64,000 nt of DNA, from contig JAQISU010000032.1 of the NCBI GenBank assembly GCA_029339505.1, positions 5,518,001 through 5,582,000 of the forward strand, written 5' to 3'. This stretch comes from Unio delphinus. Lineage: Eukaryota; Mollusca; Bivalvia; Unionida; Unionidae. Made by a program: the position numbers and the translations under genes. The notes under the pieces were generated by a model. The model was not told where the DNA came from. It made no database searches and saw only the letters and a program-made list of their open reading frames with translations. Numbering within the stretch: the stretch's first letter is position 1; every line of letters begins with the position of its first letter. Shown here one piece after another: positions 1-11,662 of the stretch.

Positions 1-506
1 AGACATTTCATTTGTACAACATAAATCTAAAACCATTCAGGATATCTTCATGAAACACTTTGTACACATATTGGACTCCTGGCTCAGATGTCCGTTTTGC
101 TATTCAGCTTGAATAATTTTGATGTTTTTATCATTTTTCGGTTCATTCATCCATCCATTATCCACACATTAAACTCTAAATACCATACAAAGATATCTCC
201 ATGATACTTGAGATGCATATTAGACAAGCATTCCACATGTGTACCATTTACTTTTCACAATTCTTTAGTTTGAATATTTTGTTTATTTGTTCACCCATTT
301 TTTTTGTTCGTTATCCTTTCATACACAATCAGTTTAATGCAGGTCATTATATGGGCTAAAGTTCTGTAAAACAATCTGCAGCTGCATGTGCAGCACATTG
401 GACACTTGCAGAAATGTGTTTTGTAACATAGATAAATAACAATAATGTAAAACTGTAATTTGAGAATAATTCTGTTGCTGAGCACATATCATTCTGTAAA
501 ATACAG
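1..506. other. Left-edge non-coding DNA
   Basis: AT-rich sequence with no supportable exon or repeat. The short open frames here have no recognisable protein features. It would be intron or intergenic DNA in front of the exon-like segment that follows. Confidence 0.5.
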
Positions 507-676
507 GTGCTCACAGAGTAAGTACTATCTGAATGATATCAAGGCCGACGTGGACAGAGTTCATGGGCGTAATTCTCTGTTATATCCTACAATTTTGACA
601 TTGTTTCATCATTTTAAAAATTATTGGGAATCCATGGAACATGATCCACATTTGAGAAGACCATTATATGTGATTG
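507..676 (+). CDS. Unassigned exon-like ORF
   Basis: An open frame bounded on the right by a consensus donor (ATTG|GTGAGT, exon end 676, phase 1). On the left it has two candidate acceptors, after 506 (ATACAG) or after 516 (CTCACAG). The frame encodes about 55 residues that look coding rather than random, including KYYLNDIKADVDRVHGRNS followed by an aromatic- and His-rich stretch and PLYVIG at the donor. I do not recognise the family. Its phase-1 end cannot join directly to the first clear CCDC88 exon at 11593, which starts in phase 0. It is therefore either separated from it by unseen exons or belongs to another gene. It could also be a chance frame. Confidence 0.4.
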
Positions 677-747
677 GTGAGTAAATTGGCTATTGTAATT
701 TATACTACAGTGCAATATTTTTTAAAAAAATACTGCTTGTATTAACT

Positions 748-952
748 GTATATAGTCGCTTACAAGGCAAATCCAATTGCAAACTGCACACACCCAGATG
801 CCATTGCATAATGTACTGCAGATCTGAGTCAGTGCAGTTTGTTGCGATTAATAAGTAGAACAAACAAAATAGACCCTGATCTGCGGGTGCTTTATTTTAT
901 GGCAGATCAGGGACATTGTTTGCCTGTGGTTGACATATTCTATAATTGAGAA
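748..952 (+). mobile_element. MITE-C copy 1 (palindromic)
   Basis: One of five dispersed copies of a ~200-bp palindromic element. Its ends read TATATAnTCnCTTACAAG and the inverted form. The inside carries paired GATCTG/CAGATC blocks and a central GTAGAACAAACAA motif. Other copies are near 4169, 21880, 24519 and 63749. There is no coding capacity; it is a non-autonomous DNA element of unassigned family. Confidence 0.65.
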
Positions 953-1070
953 TAGATAGTTAAATTCATTCTTTTACTTTTGAATTTATCCAAGTTTTAG
1001 AATATGTTAATTTTATCAATCTCAATTTTATCACATAAATTGTTGATTGGATATGGTAATCGACATTGTA

Positions 1071-1544
1071 ATTAGGGCATAACCGACTTTTGATCCGGAA
1101 ATCGGATTCCACCGGATAGTATGAACTTCTGATTAATCGGAGTCGGACAAGGCAGGAACGACCGATTCGGATAATAAAAATAATAAAATTGAATTTCTAT
1201 AGCACCGTGTCTAACACTGCGTGTCATTCGATAGTGCGTTAATAAAGTTAAATAAGAAGTCAGAAAAGTTCAATATGGTCAACACAACCATGCTGTGAGA
1301 CAATCTATTTGAACTGGCGGGTAAAAACCGGAAATGAAGCCGGATATGGTAAAGTACTAAGTAACATGCTAGACACGGCAAAACCAGATACCAGAAACCC
1401 GGAAACGGAAGATGAAATTTTTTAGAAAAAAAATAGGATTTAGCATTTCCGATTAATCGAATCATATCCGGAATCGGAAAAATTTCATGCCCAAAATCCG
1501 GAATCGGAAATCGGTAGAAAAATGCTAATTGGTTATGCCCTAAT
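1071..1544. mobile_element. TIR element with GGTTATGCCCTAA ends
   Basis: A 474-bp element with near-perfect terminal inverted repeats: ATTAGGGCATAACC at the left and GGTTATGCCCTAAT at the right. TTGTA flanks both sides, which suggests a short target duplication. Inside are repeated CCGGAATCGG and GATTAATCG blocks in both orientations. There is no transposase ORF, so it is a MITE-like derivative; I cannot name the superfamily. Confidence 0.75.
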
Positions 1545-2842
1545 TGTAATTCTTATTGATTCTTCCAGTATTAAATGTTAGGATAGGTGCTTTGATTAAT
1601 TCATTCAAGAATGTCAGAGACACTACAGTCCACAGTGGAAAAGGAGGGACTCGGATTAAATCCTAGTATTGGACCAGCCTGGCTTATTGGATACCATGGT
1701 GTGTCCTTGGGCAAGGCAGTGTACTCCAGTTGCATCGGGACTAAATAGCCTACTTGTGTTGATGTGCTGTAAAGCACCAAAACCAAATCAAACTTGTATA
1801 CAGTTGAATGTTAATAGCTCTTAGTAAATCAGAGCTTAAATTAGATGTATATCCATGTTTTCTGCCAATGACATAATTATTTTTGTGGACCATGATGCTT
1901 TGTGTTTTAGATTATTATTATTATTAATTATATTATTATTGAAGTCATAAATATTAAGATATAGCAGAGCAATACCAAATATCTGGATTGTCTATTTTGA
2001 ACATGAAATTTTTTGTCAATATCATCAATGAGATAGTAGGTTGTCAAGTTGTCACCTGTCCTTGACTTGTTAGTCTGAATTTATTTTTGATGCTATGTAG
2101 GAATTGATCATGTCTTTGTATAATTTGAAGAGATTTGTATATGGGGTGCCATTTTAATCACTTTTTTCAGTGGGCTTGTCAGGTATTAACAATACTCACA
2201 CCTGGAATATAAACAAGTTCACACATCAGCTAGGTTGTAATGCTGTAGGTGTGCCAATAATTTATACACAAGTATGTACATCTACATTTATGTTGCTTAG
2301 GACACTGTAAAGTTTAATTCCCAAATTTGATCTCTTGATCTTGATGACCTTATCAACTGAAAGGTCTACATTTCAGGTGACACATATTTATGAATGAGGA
2401 ATTTGTCAATTTTTTTAAATTAAAATGGATATTTTGAGGACAAAACTCGCACTGCAAATGTAAACATTAATATTTTAGGTGTTAACTTTACAGGTCATTA
2501 TCAGCATCATACAATATATATAGGGAGCTCTGCACATAATTTGGATCATTGTAATAGTGGTATTGAAAACTGACCAAAAACTTTACTTGTATTGAAAAAA
2601 TACCACCAAAAACCTGGAAAATATTAATGTACATAAACTTAATTTTTGCTGCAAGGAAATCTTTTTTTTTTTACATTCACAAGAAACAAATATTTTTTAA
2701 AAGATTTCAATACATTTTAGATGTGTATACGAAAAAAATGAGTTTGTTGCAAAGGAATCATTTGGATGCATGGTTGAAAGCTAATAAACAACAGTTGAAG
2801 TGCATTTGACTTGGGTGTTGGGAACTATATAGATGATGTTTG

Positions 2843-3091
2843 TTTTTTTTTTTTATGGTTTAACGCCATTTTTCAGCACAATATATAGGCTATACATGGC
2901 GGCCAGTATTAGTGGTGGAGGAAGAAACCAGAAAAACCCGGAAAGAACCACCGACCCACGAGAAGCTACTGGCAAGCTTTCTCACTTAACTACATTAGCC
3001 GAATCTTAGACTCGAACCCACGCAGACAGAGGTGAGATGGCAGTGGTCCGTAACGGACAGCGCTTTAGACCACTCGGCCACTCGGGGCCCC
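2843..3091 (-). mobile_element. SINE-B copy, full length
   Basis: A 249-bp tRNA-derived SINE on the minus strand. Read from 3091 leftwards it starts GGGGCCCCGAGTGGCCGAG, with an A-box (TGGCCGAGTGGTCTAAAGC) and a B-box (GGGTTCGAGTC), and ends in an A-rich tail at 2843. A perfect 13-bp target-site duplication, TAGATGATGTTTG, flanks it (2830..2842 and 3092..3104). The head resembles a Leu/Ser-type tRNA. It is the best preserved SINE-B copy in the window. Confidence 0.9.
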
Positions 3092-3129
3092 TAGATGATG
3101 TTTGCTTGTATTGAATGAGTAATGGATGT

Positions 3130-3263
3130 ATTTCATAGGGTGGATAAAAACTTACATTTTCATCAGTGACTAGAGTGAAAAACATATTTCATAGGGTGGA
3201 TGAGAACTTACATTTTTCATCAGTGGCTAGAGTGAAAAACATATTTCATAGGGTGGGTTAAAA
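3130..3263. repeat. Tandem repeat, ~56 bp x ~2.4
   Basis: The motif ATTTCATAGGGTGG recurs at 3130, 3185 and 3243. Between the copies lie ACTTACATTTTCATCAGTG and GCTAGAGTGAAAAACAT. A short local duplication with no coding content. Confidence 0.8.
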
Positions 3264-4168
3264 ACACATTAAACCTTGATTGAAAATATCGGAGTGTTTC
3301 ACTCACAAGATGAAAACCATGATATTCATTCGCTAGAATCAACTTTTCTTGTTTCAATTTTATGCTGGCTAGCTAAAGTGTGTAAGATTTTGTAGCAGAT
3401 TTCTTGCAGGAATGTCATTTGAGTATATATATATATAAACAGTTTCTTTTTCAAGCTAAGAAGCATTATTTATAATTCTTACTTTTAATTCTGGGTAAGA
3501 AGGTATATAGAGTACATGGGAAGAAAATTTGAAAGAAGTTTTGTGTGGTATTTGAATATGGTTATTTTTTGTGAACAGTTTGCATGCTAATATGGCATCA
3601 TTTCTTTGACATGTTAATAAAAGACTTTGGTTATACCATTCTCTTCAGAAAAAAATGTTATTGACTGATAAAATGAAACTGATTATTCCCCTGTGAAATA
3701 TTATCATTATTTATCATGGAAAATCCAATAATTCACTGACTAGCATAAAGTTAACAGTTGTGTTTAACAAAGAAAATTTGAAAAGGTTTTTGAATATACT
3801 CCCGTGATAATGATAAGATAGGAATTTGGGTTATTATGTGTGCCCAAATCTTTTCCATTGACTTGTATTATGTGTTTATCATAACATGTGTTAGACATGG
3901 ACAGGTTAAAAGAGAAAGGAGGAATTGGTTTGACGAGTTGATTATTGAATAATTATACTATAGGAACTACAGTTCATAATATCCCAACCATAAATGCATT
4001 CATCTGTTTTGGTGCCATTATAAAATTTGTTTCTCATTGTCTTTTTTGAATTATTTTTATCTACTGGTATTTCATAGGGGACAAAGGACTGATAAGTTCT
4101 ATTTATGGCTGAAAAATTGTACTAATGAATGCTTGAAATGCCTGTGTAGTTACTAAAAAATTTACCAC

Positions 4169-4413
4169 ATATACTTGCCTGTAGGTCATGTCCAACTGTA
4201 GGTCATGTCCAACTGTAGGTCATGTCCAACTGCAAATTGCACAGATCCAGATCTGCCATTGCAGAATGCATCAGCAGATCTGGGTATATGCAGTTTGATA
4301 GGAGTAATCAGTAGAATAAGCAACATAGACTTTGGTCAGTTTTTCATTCTGCTATGGCAGATTAAGGTTCTTTCTTGTTCGCAGTTTGCCTCAACTTGTA
4401 AGTGAGTATATAC
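4169..4413 (+). mobile_element. MITE-C copy 2 with an internal 18-bp triplication
   Basis: The same palindromic family as at 748. The left terminal arm contains an 18-bp block, TAGGTCATGTCCAACTG plus one base, repeated three times from about 4182 to 4235. The right end retains AACTTGTAAGTGAGTATATA. The open frame at 4205..4405 is simply read through this element. Confidence 0.7.
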
Positions 4414-5540
4414 TGTAAATAGGCTGTATCTTGTATAAATAAAGACTGGTTATTGGGAAACATTTTGCAGATTTACATTTCACCAAGAGGTATAAATCCC
4501 TTTTTGTTTTGATTCAGTTTGATTAAACACAACCTTTTTAACTGGTGTTTAGAGATGCCAGAAGACTAAAAGGACATCATATGAAATAATACAGTATGAA
4601 AGATTGGTTATTTGTATGTTGATTTAAGCCAAAATGCTGGCCTATAGTACTGGGAACTGTTTTCCTTTCTATACATAAAGTCTACTCCTAAGTTGACATA
4701 AGAATTAAATAGACTTTATAGACACATTTGAAAACATAATCATTCTGAATTAAGTATTTATACTTCGGACTTATTGCTAAGCTGTTGAATACAAATATTC
4801 CCACAAAACACATGATGTAAATGCAAAGTATTCACAGCATTATTTAAACATTGTTACACTGAGTTACTTATGGTAATTATGATAGTAAAAAAATACGCTA
4901 CATAATTTTGTACAGCCCGCAAATCCTGTTTGCTTAAATGAATATATAGTCTTTGGATTTACTAGGCATTTGTGTGTACCAAAATTTTACCAAGGTGGAT
5001 GCATTACTATGAGCACATTACCATTTGACTTTAAAGTAGATGAGTATGTTTTCTGTGTCTCAGATTTAATTTCCTTTGCCCTGCAGGTATTAAATTCTGC
5101 AGTGGAAAATCTGTGGTTCAAAAGTTTTGTTCAGGCGGCAAATTGCAGAAGGTATTAGATTGATATCCAGTGTTTTCAGAGTTATGTTCACGAGTCCTCT
5201 TGAATGGTTAATTTGATCCTTTCATCTGGCATTAATTATTGGTAGGGACATAACAAAAAAGACCATTTATTTAGAGAGTGGAATGTCCTTTAGCATTACT
5301 CAGAAATTTGGAAAATTCTGAATGATATTAGTCAGAATTTAGAAGGTCAGAGGTAAAGAAGGTCAAGGGCAGAGACATTGTTTTTGGGCAGATAAAAAAA
5401 AACCGAATTACTTTGATCTTTTCCCCTTCAACTCATTGTGTTCTTCACCAGGAAATATCAAAATAAAAAAGTTATTCTTTTTTAATTTCATGCATCAAGG
5501 TGGCTTTTTAATGTTGCTGTCCATCTGTTACTGATACAAA

Positions 5541-5766
5541 TCTAAAGCACTCACCTTTACCAATCACTGCCATTTCATATCTGTCCATGTGAGATCTCGA
5601 ATCATGGGGCTTGACCAATCTAAAGCACTCACCTTTACAAGTCACTGCCATTTCTTATCAGTCCATGTGATATATCAAATCATGGGCTTTACCAATCTAA
5701 AGCACCCACCTTTACCAACCACTGCCATTTCTTATCAGTCCATGTGAAATCTTGACTCCTGGGCTT
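5541..5766. repeat. Tandem repeat, ~77 bp x 3
   Basis: Three consecutive copies beginning CAATCTAAAGCACTCACC, starting near 5541, 5616 and 5693. Each contains CACTGCCATTTCTTATC and CCATGTGA. A diverged SINE-B fragment follows directly. Confidence 0.85.
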
Positions 5767-5769
5767 CAC

Positions 5770-5870
5770 CATTGTGGGTATGTAAGACAGCTTACCAGCA
5801 GCTTTTTGTGGATTGTTGGTTCTTGCAAGGGTTTTACTGGCCACCATATACAGCCTTATAAGGTGCTTAA
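5770..5870 (+). mobile_element. SINE-B fragment, diverged
   Basis: Contains the SINE-B body order on the + strand: TGTGGGTATGTAAGA, GCTTACCAGCAGC, then TACTGGCCACCATATA. The tRNA-like head is missing. Old and 5'-truncated. Confidence 0.55.
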
Positions 5871-6109
5871 GTTGAGTTCACATCAACAGCAATTACAAAT
5901 ATAATGCACTATGCACAAGACATTTAGTTGACTGCCATCTTTTTTTAACAGACTTTGTGGATAGTCTTCTAACCAGTCTAGTAAATTTTCTATCAGACTA
6001 GTAACTTTCATAAAGTTAATAGTACAGTGGGCTAGTTAGTTTCAGTTATTAAGTCAGAGTTTGTTTATGGCATTCTCCCCACAAAAGACTTTACTTAATT
6101 AAGCGGATG

Positions 6110-6845
6110 TTCTGTAGAATCAAAGCAGTGACCAGTCATAAAATAAGAGAAGATAAAGTCAATTTCAACCTTGGAAAGGTACGTTTCTATAATATTTAAG
6201 CCATCTTATTTTATGAATTTCACTTAACAGCACCAATTATGGTCCCGTCATTAACAACGGAAGTTTGGTAATTGATCCTAATTAATCTGATAAAAAATTA
6301 AATGAAAAATGACACGTTATATATGTACTACAAAAAAGAACAATAAAAACCTATTTAAAGAAATTAGTTTGCATGTTTGTTTAATGCTCTGTATTTTTTT
6401 TGGCTCGTTAGCCAAATGCTCCAACAGTCACAAACATGAAGCTTTATATTTTACATTTGAATCGAAATAATTATCAGAATTAGATCAGTTTATTACGTTA
6501 TTGACACCCTTTCCATGCAACTACTCTTTCTATGATGATAAGGAGAGTTTTTATGATTTTTCCCTTACAGTAATGATCAAATAATTGAATACATGTGGAG
6601 ATATCCAAGCAGAATGCCATACACATTGTTAAGAATTAACATTTCTGAGCAATTCTTTTAAGAACAATTACCAAACTTATGCTAATAATGACGAGACCAT
6701 AATTTTAGCCGTAAAATACAATGTGCTGAGTCAGATGGCTTTATTTAATGGGAACACCGTTTCCAAACTGAAACTAACATTATCTTTTGATGCTAATATT
6801 TTATAACAGTGTTTACAATAGACAGTGCTTTGATCTTTCTGGGGC
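6110..6845. mobile_element. Foldback element with long inverted repeats
   Basis: About 735 bp whose two ends are diverged inverted copies of one another over roughly 170-200 bp. Matching blocks on the left arm and on the reverse complement of the right arm occur in the same order: AATCAAAGCA, AGATAA, TTGGAAA, AAGCCATCT, AATTATGGTC, CGTCATTA, AGTTTGGTAATTG. The centre has no ORF. A non-autonomous foldback DNA transposon is the best reading; the exact outer ends are uncertain by about 15 bp. Confidence 0.7.
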
Positions 6846-6872
6846 AGGGGGGAAGGAGACACCAGATAGATG

Positions 6873-6925
6873 CCCCCCCCCCCATTAAAATATGTTTTAT
6901 GTGTATATGTCCCCCCCCCCCCCCC
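6873..6925. repeat. Two poly-C runs
   Basis: A run of 11 C (6873..6883) and a run of 15 C (6911..6925), 27 bp apart, in otherwise AT-rich DNA. Lengths may be affected by sequencing error. Confidence 0.9.
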
Positions 6926-8639
6926 AAGGTGTATATGTTTGTATTTTTTATCGTTAGAGACTGAAATTTTTGATGGGGTATTTGTTTTTCCTAGTGATAT
7001 CTAAAGGGTTCATCCGATTGTGGGTTTTATCCACAGTGTTGGAGTTCCTTCCCTTGGTTTTTTTTTTTAATACCATTCGTGCTAAAAGTGATTTTGCTAT
7101 TTTGTGTGTATGCTATAGGTTTAAATGAACGTAGGGATGGCAGACTCAGTCAAATTACATCCCGGTTGTCTATAGAATATTTAGACCATATTTTCCTTTT
7201 TTTTTTTTTTAAATTTGGAATTTTGTTGAAAATGGTGTATTACAATATTTATGAGGAAAGAAAAGGATCCTAATGTTTCATGTATGTGATCATAGTCTGT
7301 CGTTTTCTGGTCATATCTTACTAAGAGAGTAAGTAGCCGTATTTTCTTTATTCACTAATGCTTCCCTTATCTGTGGGCTTTAGCCATCTCGTTCTCATTT
7401 AAGTTATCAAAGTTCTGAAAGGGTTTTCTTTTAAAATTAGTCCTTTTCTGTTAGTAAGGGCAACTCTTTGTTCTTTTGCTCATTCTTTTTGTTAGTCCCT
7501 GTGTAGTTGGGTTTGTTTTTCCATATCTGCCATGTGGGGTTTTCTGGCGATCTGCTGCAGGCCTTTTCACATTACGTGACACCTTGTGACATAGCCTTGT
7601 GGTGTCTGTGCATGGTACTTCACCCAAATGACAGTCCCCTGTATCCTTTTACTGTAATTTAAAAGAGAAAAAAAGTTAATTAAGCTGTTGGTCCTTTTTA
7701 ATTGTGATCAGTTACCAGTTTTATATTGTTGATTAGTACATGTTTTGAAAATAAAGAATATTGGTTTGGATATTAAAATCAGGATTTATCAAGGATATAT
7801 AATTATTATCCTTAGAAATTCTTAGCAACTGGGAAGTTATTATATTTGGGCAAGCAATAACAATTTTCACTCTGTGGGCATCCAGTAAAGTCATTGGTTT
7901 GGCCATTAGTCGTGTTTAAGTAGTTTCCATGGGGTAAGATATGAGGCCGAGGCTCCAGAAATGTATTTGACCAGCTCGTTAATTTATTTAGAAATGCACA
8001 TGCTATTGTAAAGAACAGAAGACCCTTCACTGATTTTGTATGGATGTGTCAGCTGGATGAGATGAAAGGAGTTGATGTTGGAGAGACTTACAGGAATGAT
8101 AAACAGGTTGTTGCATTTACGCACTACATGACTGAAAGTGAAAGATAGAACTTTGTCAAAGGAAGGTTTCTTGTAGTAGTGTGTGACATTGTACTGACAT
8201 TTAAATTCAGGAGAAGGAAATTGTATATATAAGAATTTGCAACGAGAGAGATTAAATTGTGGTTCCTAGCAATTGATAGTGTAGAGAAGGCAGATGCTGA
8301 TGGGATCCTGAAGATGATTACCACTGAGCTGCAATGTTTTAGGGAGACTGGTAAGGAGACCAGAACAAACCATATATGGACCCAGATTGCATGTGGATAA
8401 TTAGAAAAGACACTTGGATTCCTTTCTGGAATTGAATGCAGATTTTCTTGAGAAACAAGAAATGTGAATTGACTGATTGATGATTTGAAGCAGGATTTAT
8501 ACTTCTGTACTTAATATGAAAATGCTATTTATGAAATAAAATTGTTGTTGATCTCAATATAAGTGTGTAACATTGTTTTGTGGACAGGACTAGTAAAGAT
8601 TTGGCAGGACTAGTAAATTTCTCAGTATACTTGGCCTTT

Positions 8640-9100
8640 TGGCTACAAAACAATTTGTGTTTAATTCAAGCCCTGGACTTTTGCACATTGATTTGGGGTC
8701 AAAAGGTTAGACGTATTGTGACTGAAAGAATAAATATGATTTCTGCATAACGAAATTAATTCTGCAACAGATGCCTTGACCAAACTTTGTGGATGATTGG
8801 TAGGTAGGTGAGGAAAAATGTCTTTTGATTGTGAAGTTGAAATCAAAGTTCAAGGTCAGTTTGGTGAAAACAAGTAGTTTCTGAGTAATAATTTGAGTTC
8901 TTTGCCATCTGCAGTTACAAAACCATGTGGATAACTTGTTGTTGGCGTAAGGAAGATTACTAATTTGGGGGTCAAAACATCAAAGGTCAGGGTCAGTATG
9001 ACTGAAAAAAGGATTTATTTTCAGATATTTCAGGTACCTGCCATGAAGAATGTTAAACATGGGGCAAGGATCAAACATGTGCATCACATGACCCTTTAGT
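8640..9100. repeat. Diverged repeat with AAAGGTCAAGGTCA motifs
   Basis: Contains several spaced copies of a (A)AAGGTCAAGGTCAG-type motif with TTTGTTTCTCAG/TTTCTGAGTAAT-like stretches. The same vocabulary recurs near 50370..50410. It looks like an old dispersed or tandem family. Boundaries are approximate. Confidence 0.4.
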
Positions 9101-9695
9101 TTTTGTTTCCTCCTTGGATTTAGAATTTATGTTGTCAATATGAACATTGTCAATCACCTTTATAAGATATGCAACCAGAATTTCAAAAAAATAATTTCTC
9201 AGATTTGTTCAGTATTTTATAGAAGTTTTTTATGAAAGTTCTAGTCTTATGTTAAGTAAGAATTTGAAAATATGTGTTAAACAGTGTTTCACCAGTTTAT
9301 AAAACCTTAATGGCAGGCCAAGACTGCATTAAATAATCATCCATTACCAAAAAGATCTGGTAATATTAGTTTCTTAACACCCAGTGTAATTTGTATTAAC
9401 CTGTGTATAAATTTGACATAAAACTTCATATATGGGTCATTTGTGTAATTGTTTATCAGATTGATAACCAAATTATTTTGATTTGACATACTTCATAGCT
9501 TAAGACAGAAACCATATATCACTATAATCTTGCACCAGATACAATACTATCTACTAAGTCATCACATCGCAGTAAAGATATGCTTAAATAGCATAGTTAA
9601 GGGAATTATGTCTTGAGAATGTTGTATTGGGATACTGAACAAAAGATGATAGTACTAACAGCAGTAATACTGCTACTAGTACTACAGCAACAACA

Positions 9696-9699
<4 letters not shown>

Positions 9700-9727
<28 letters not shown>

Positions 9728-9750
9728 TAATAATAATAATAATAATAATG
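9700..9750. repeat. (TAC)n/(TAA)n microsatellite
   Basis: A compound trinucleotide repeat: TACTAC units passing into TAATAA units, then ATGATG. Confidence 0.95.
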
Positions 9751-11064
9751 ATGATATTTGATAAAAAATAGTTATGGAATATTTACATGGTTGAATATTG
9801 TCACAAGAAAGGAATACAAGTGAAAAACTGTTGCCTTACTGGAATTTTGTCATTTTCCAACATTCTTTTTTTCATGTTCTTCATTTCAACAAGATTCCCC
9901 TCTTCTTATATGAGACTGACCATTAAAAAAGCTAAATTTTAACCATCAAATTAGCTGACCAAAAATATTTTTTTGAGGTAAAAGAAAAAATTTCCAGGTT
10001 GGAAAGAAATTTCCCCCACCCCCCTATATTTGTAAGTGTCAGACCCTACATGGATATGGTTAAACCACAAGGACAACATAGGTAATATTCTTATCAAATA
10101 TCATTGGTTTGGTTAACATTTTGGGTTCATGCTTAAAATTAAGAACATCAGAAATGTTACAGAACCATTTAAACCTCACATCAAGTTGTTACTGCAATTA
10201 CAAGTTGTCACAATGGAGCTTTTATTGGCATTAGTCCCATTTATCAATATCTGATTTATTGTCTGCTTGCCTATCCACTTCAAAAGCATCCATCTGTTGG
10301 TGGATATGTACAATAGACATAGGCAATATGTAAACAATGGGTACATCATATGTATGGCAAATTCTTATCCAATCCTAGCAACATCAAGAGGGTCATAAAG
10401 TCAATTGCTAAGTAATGTCACAATTTCGGAATCTAAGATGAACCATTAAGTGATGACAGAAGTAAACTGTGTGAAGATGAAATTGATGGGTTTCCCAGTT
10501 TTAAGTTACACTACACCCAGTTTTTAGTTACACTATATTCTTGGCAAGTACAGTGGCCCTATTAACACTTTCATAGTAACCTGTCACACACTCTTAAATG
10601 GTCATCTTGAACCAGGAAGCTAAGTTAACATGAACTTTTCATCACTGGGTTTAGAATTTGTTCTCTTAAAATTTTTAATAATGTCTACATTCATAATCAC
10701 TCCTTGGGGAAAGGCATGCAGCAAGAAGTTAGCCATGAATAGCTTTGATTTATTGTTTTTTATGGATATTATTAAGTTCTGACACTTAGAACTTACAAAT
10801 ATGGCTTAAATACTTGTCCACCAGTTAATCCTTTTGAGCAATATATGTACACTACTGGTACTTATAATTGTTTTATTGTGAAATAAATGTTAATACCTTG
10901 TAACAACTTGTAACAAAATTTGACACAAAACACTGTTAAAAATGTAAAAAGGATATCTTAAAATAAATGGCTGCTTAATTTTGAAATAAAATCCTTCTTT
11001 GTCCCATTTAAAGCTGTAAAATGACGATAACCTGTCTGGAAATTTTGTTTGTGATTTAGACGGG

Positions 11065-11065
<1 letters not shown>

Positions 11066-11135
<70 letters not shown>
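11066..11135. repeat. (TA)35 microsatellite
   Basis: About 70 bp of uninterrupted TA, 460 bp upstream of the first clear CCDC88 exon. The YIYI-type minus-strand open frame across it is an artefact. Confidence 0.98.
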
Positions 11136-11136
<1 letters not shown>

Positions 11137-11592
11137 CTTCAGTGATTGCCAATATAATTTGGTTATTTTATGTGTTTTAGAGTATGAATTGATAAGTTAG
11201 GTTTTACATGTACATGTATGCAGTACAGTTTACTAATTTTGGTGAAAAAGCAAAATATAATGGTCACTTTTTAAATAGACAGATAGGGTGGTGGTAACAT
11301 TGCCAGTAGTTTAGTTTAGTCATTTGTTTAGGCTATTTGATTGTTGCATTGGCTTTTTAATGAAACAACACTTTTGTTTTGTCATACACAGTGATAGTAT
11401 TTTGTAACATTATAAATTTGAATGAAATTAAAACTGTCAAACTCTGCCTTAAAACCTGTTTGATTTTTTTTACCAGTAAGGATGATCTGGTTCGTCGATC
11501 ATTATCCTTGGTTAAGAATTCAATTTTACATTAAAAAACAATTTATAGTTTTGATCTTTGAGAAATATTCAACCATATCTGTTTCTCTTCAG

Positions 11593-11662
11593 GATGTACT
11601 GCAACAGCTGTTGATCATGAAGTTACCCAACATCCAAACCATCTGTAGAGAACCAGAGAAAG
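11593..11662 (+). CDS. CCDC88: CCDC88 exon, HOOK domain part 1
   Basis: 70 bp after the strong acceptor TTTCTCTTCAG, ending AAAG|GTAAAA (starts phase 0, ends phase 1). It encodes DVLQQLLIMKLPNIQTICRE, matching the Girdin HOOK segment that follows FYYQ. It is the first exon of the gene that I can identify; at least one upstream exon must supply the domain's N-terminus. Confidence 0.93.

Larger units (their letters stand above)
677..11592. other. Upstream or first-intron DNA
   Basis: About 10.9 kb with no exon I can support. It holds the MITEs, SINEs, foldback element and microsatellites listed separately. I looked for the missing CCDC88 exons that should encode the first ~90 residues of the HOOK domain and saw no convincing match, so they may lie further left. 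The remainder is AT-rich and unremarkable. Confidence 0.6.
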
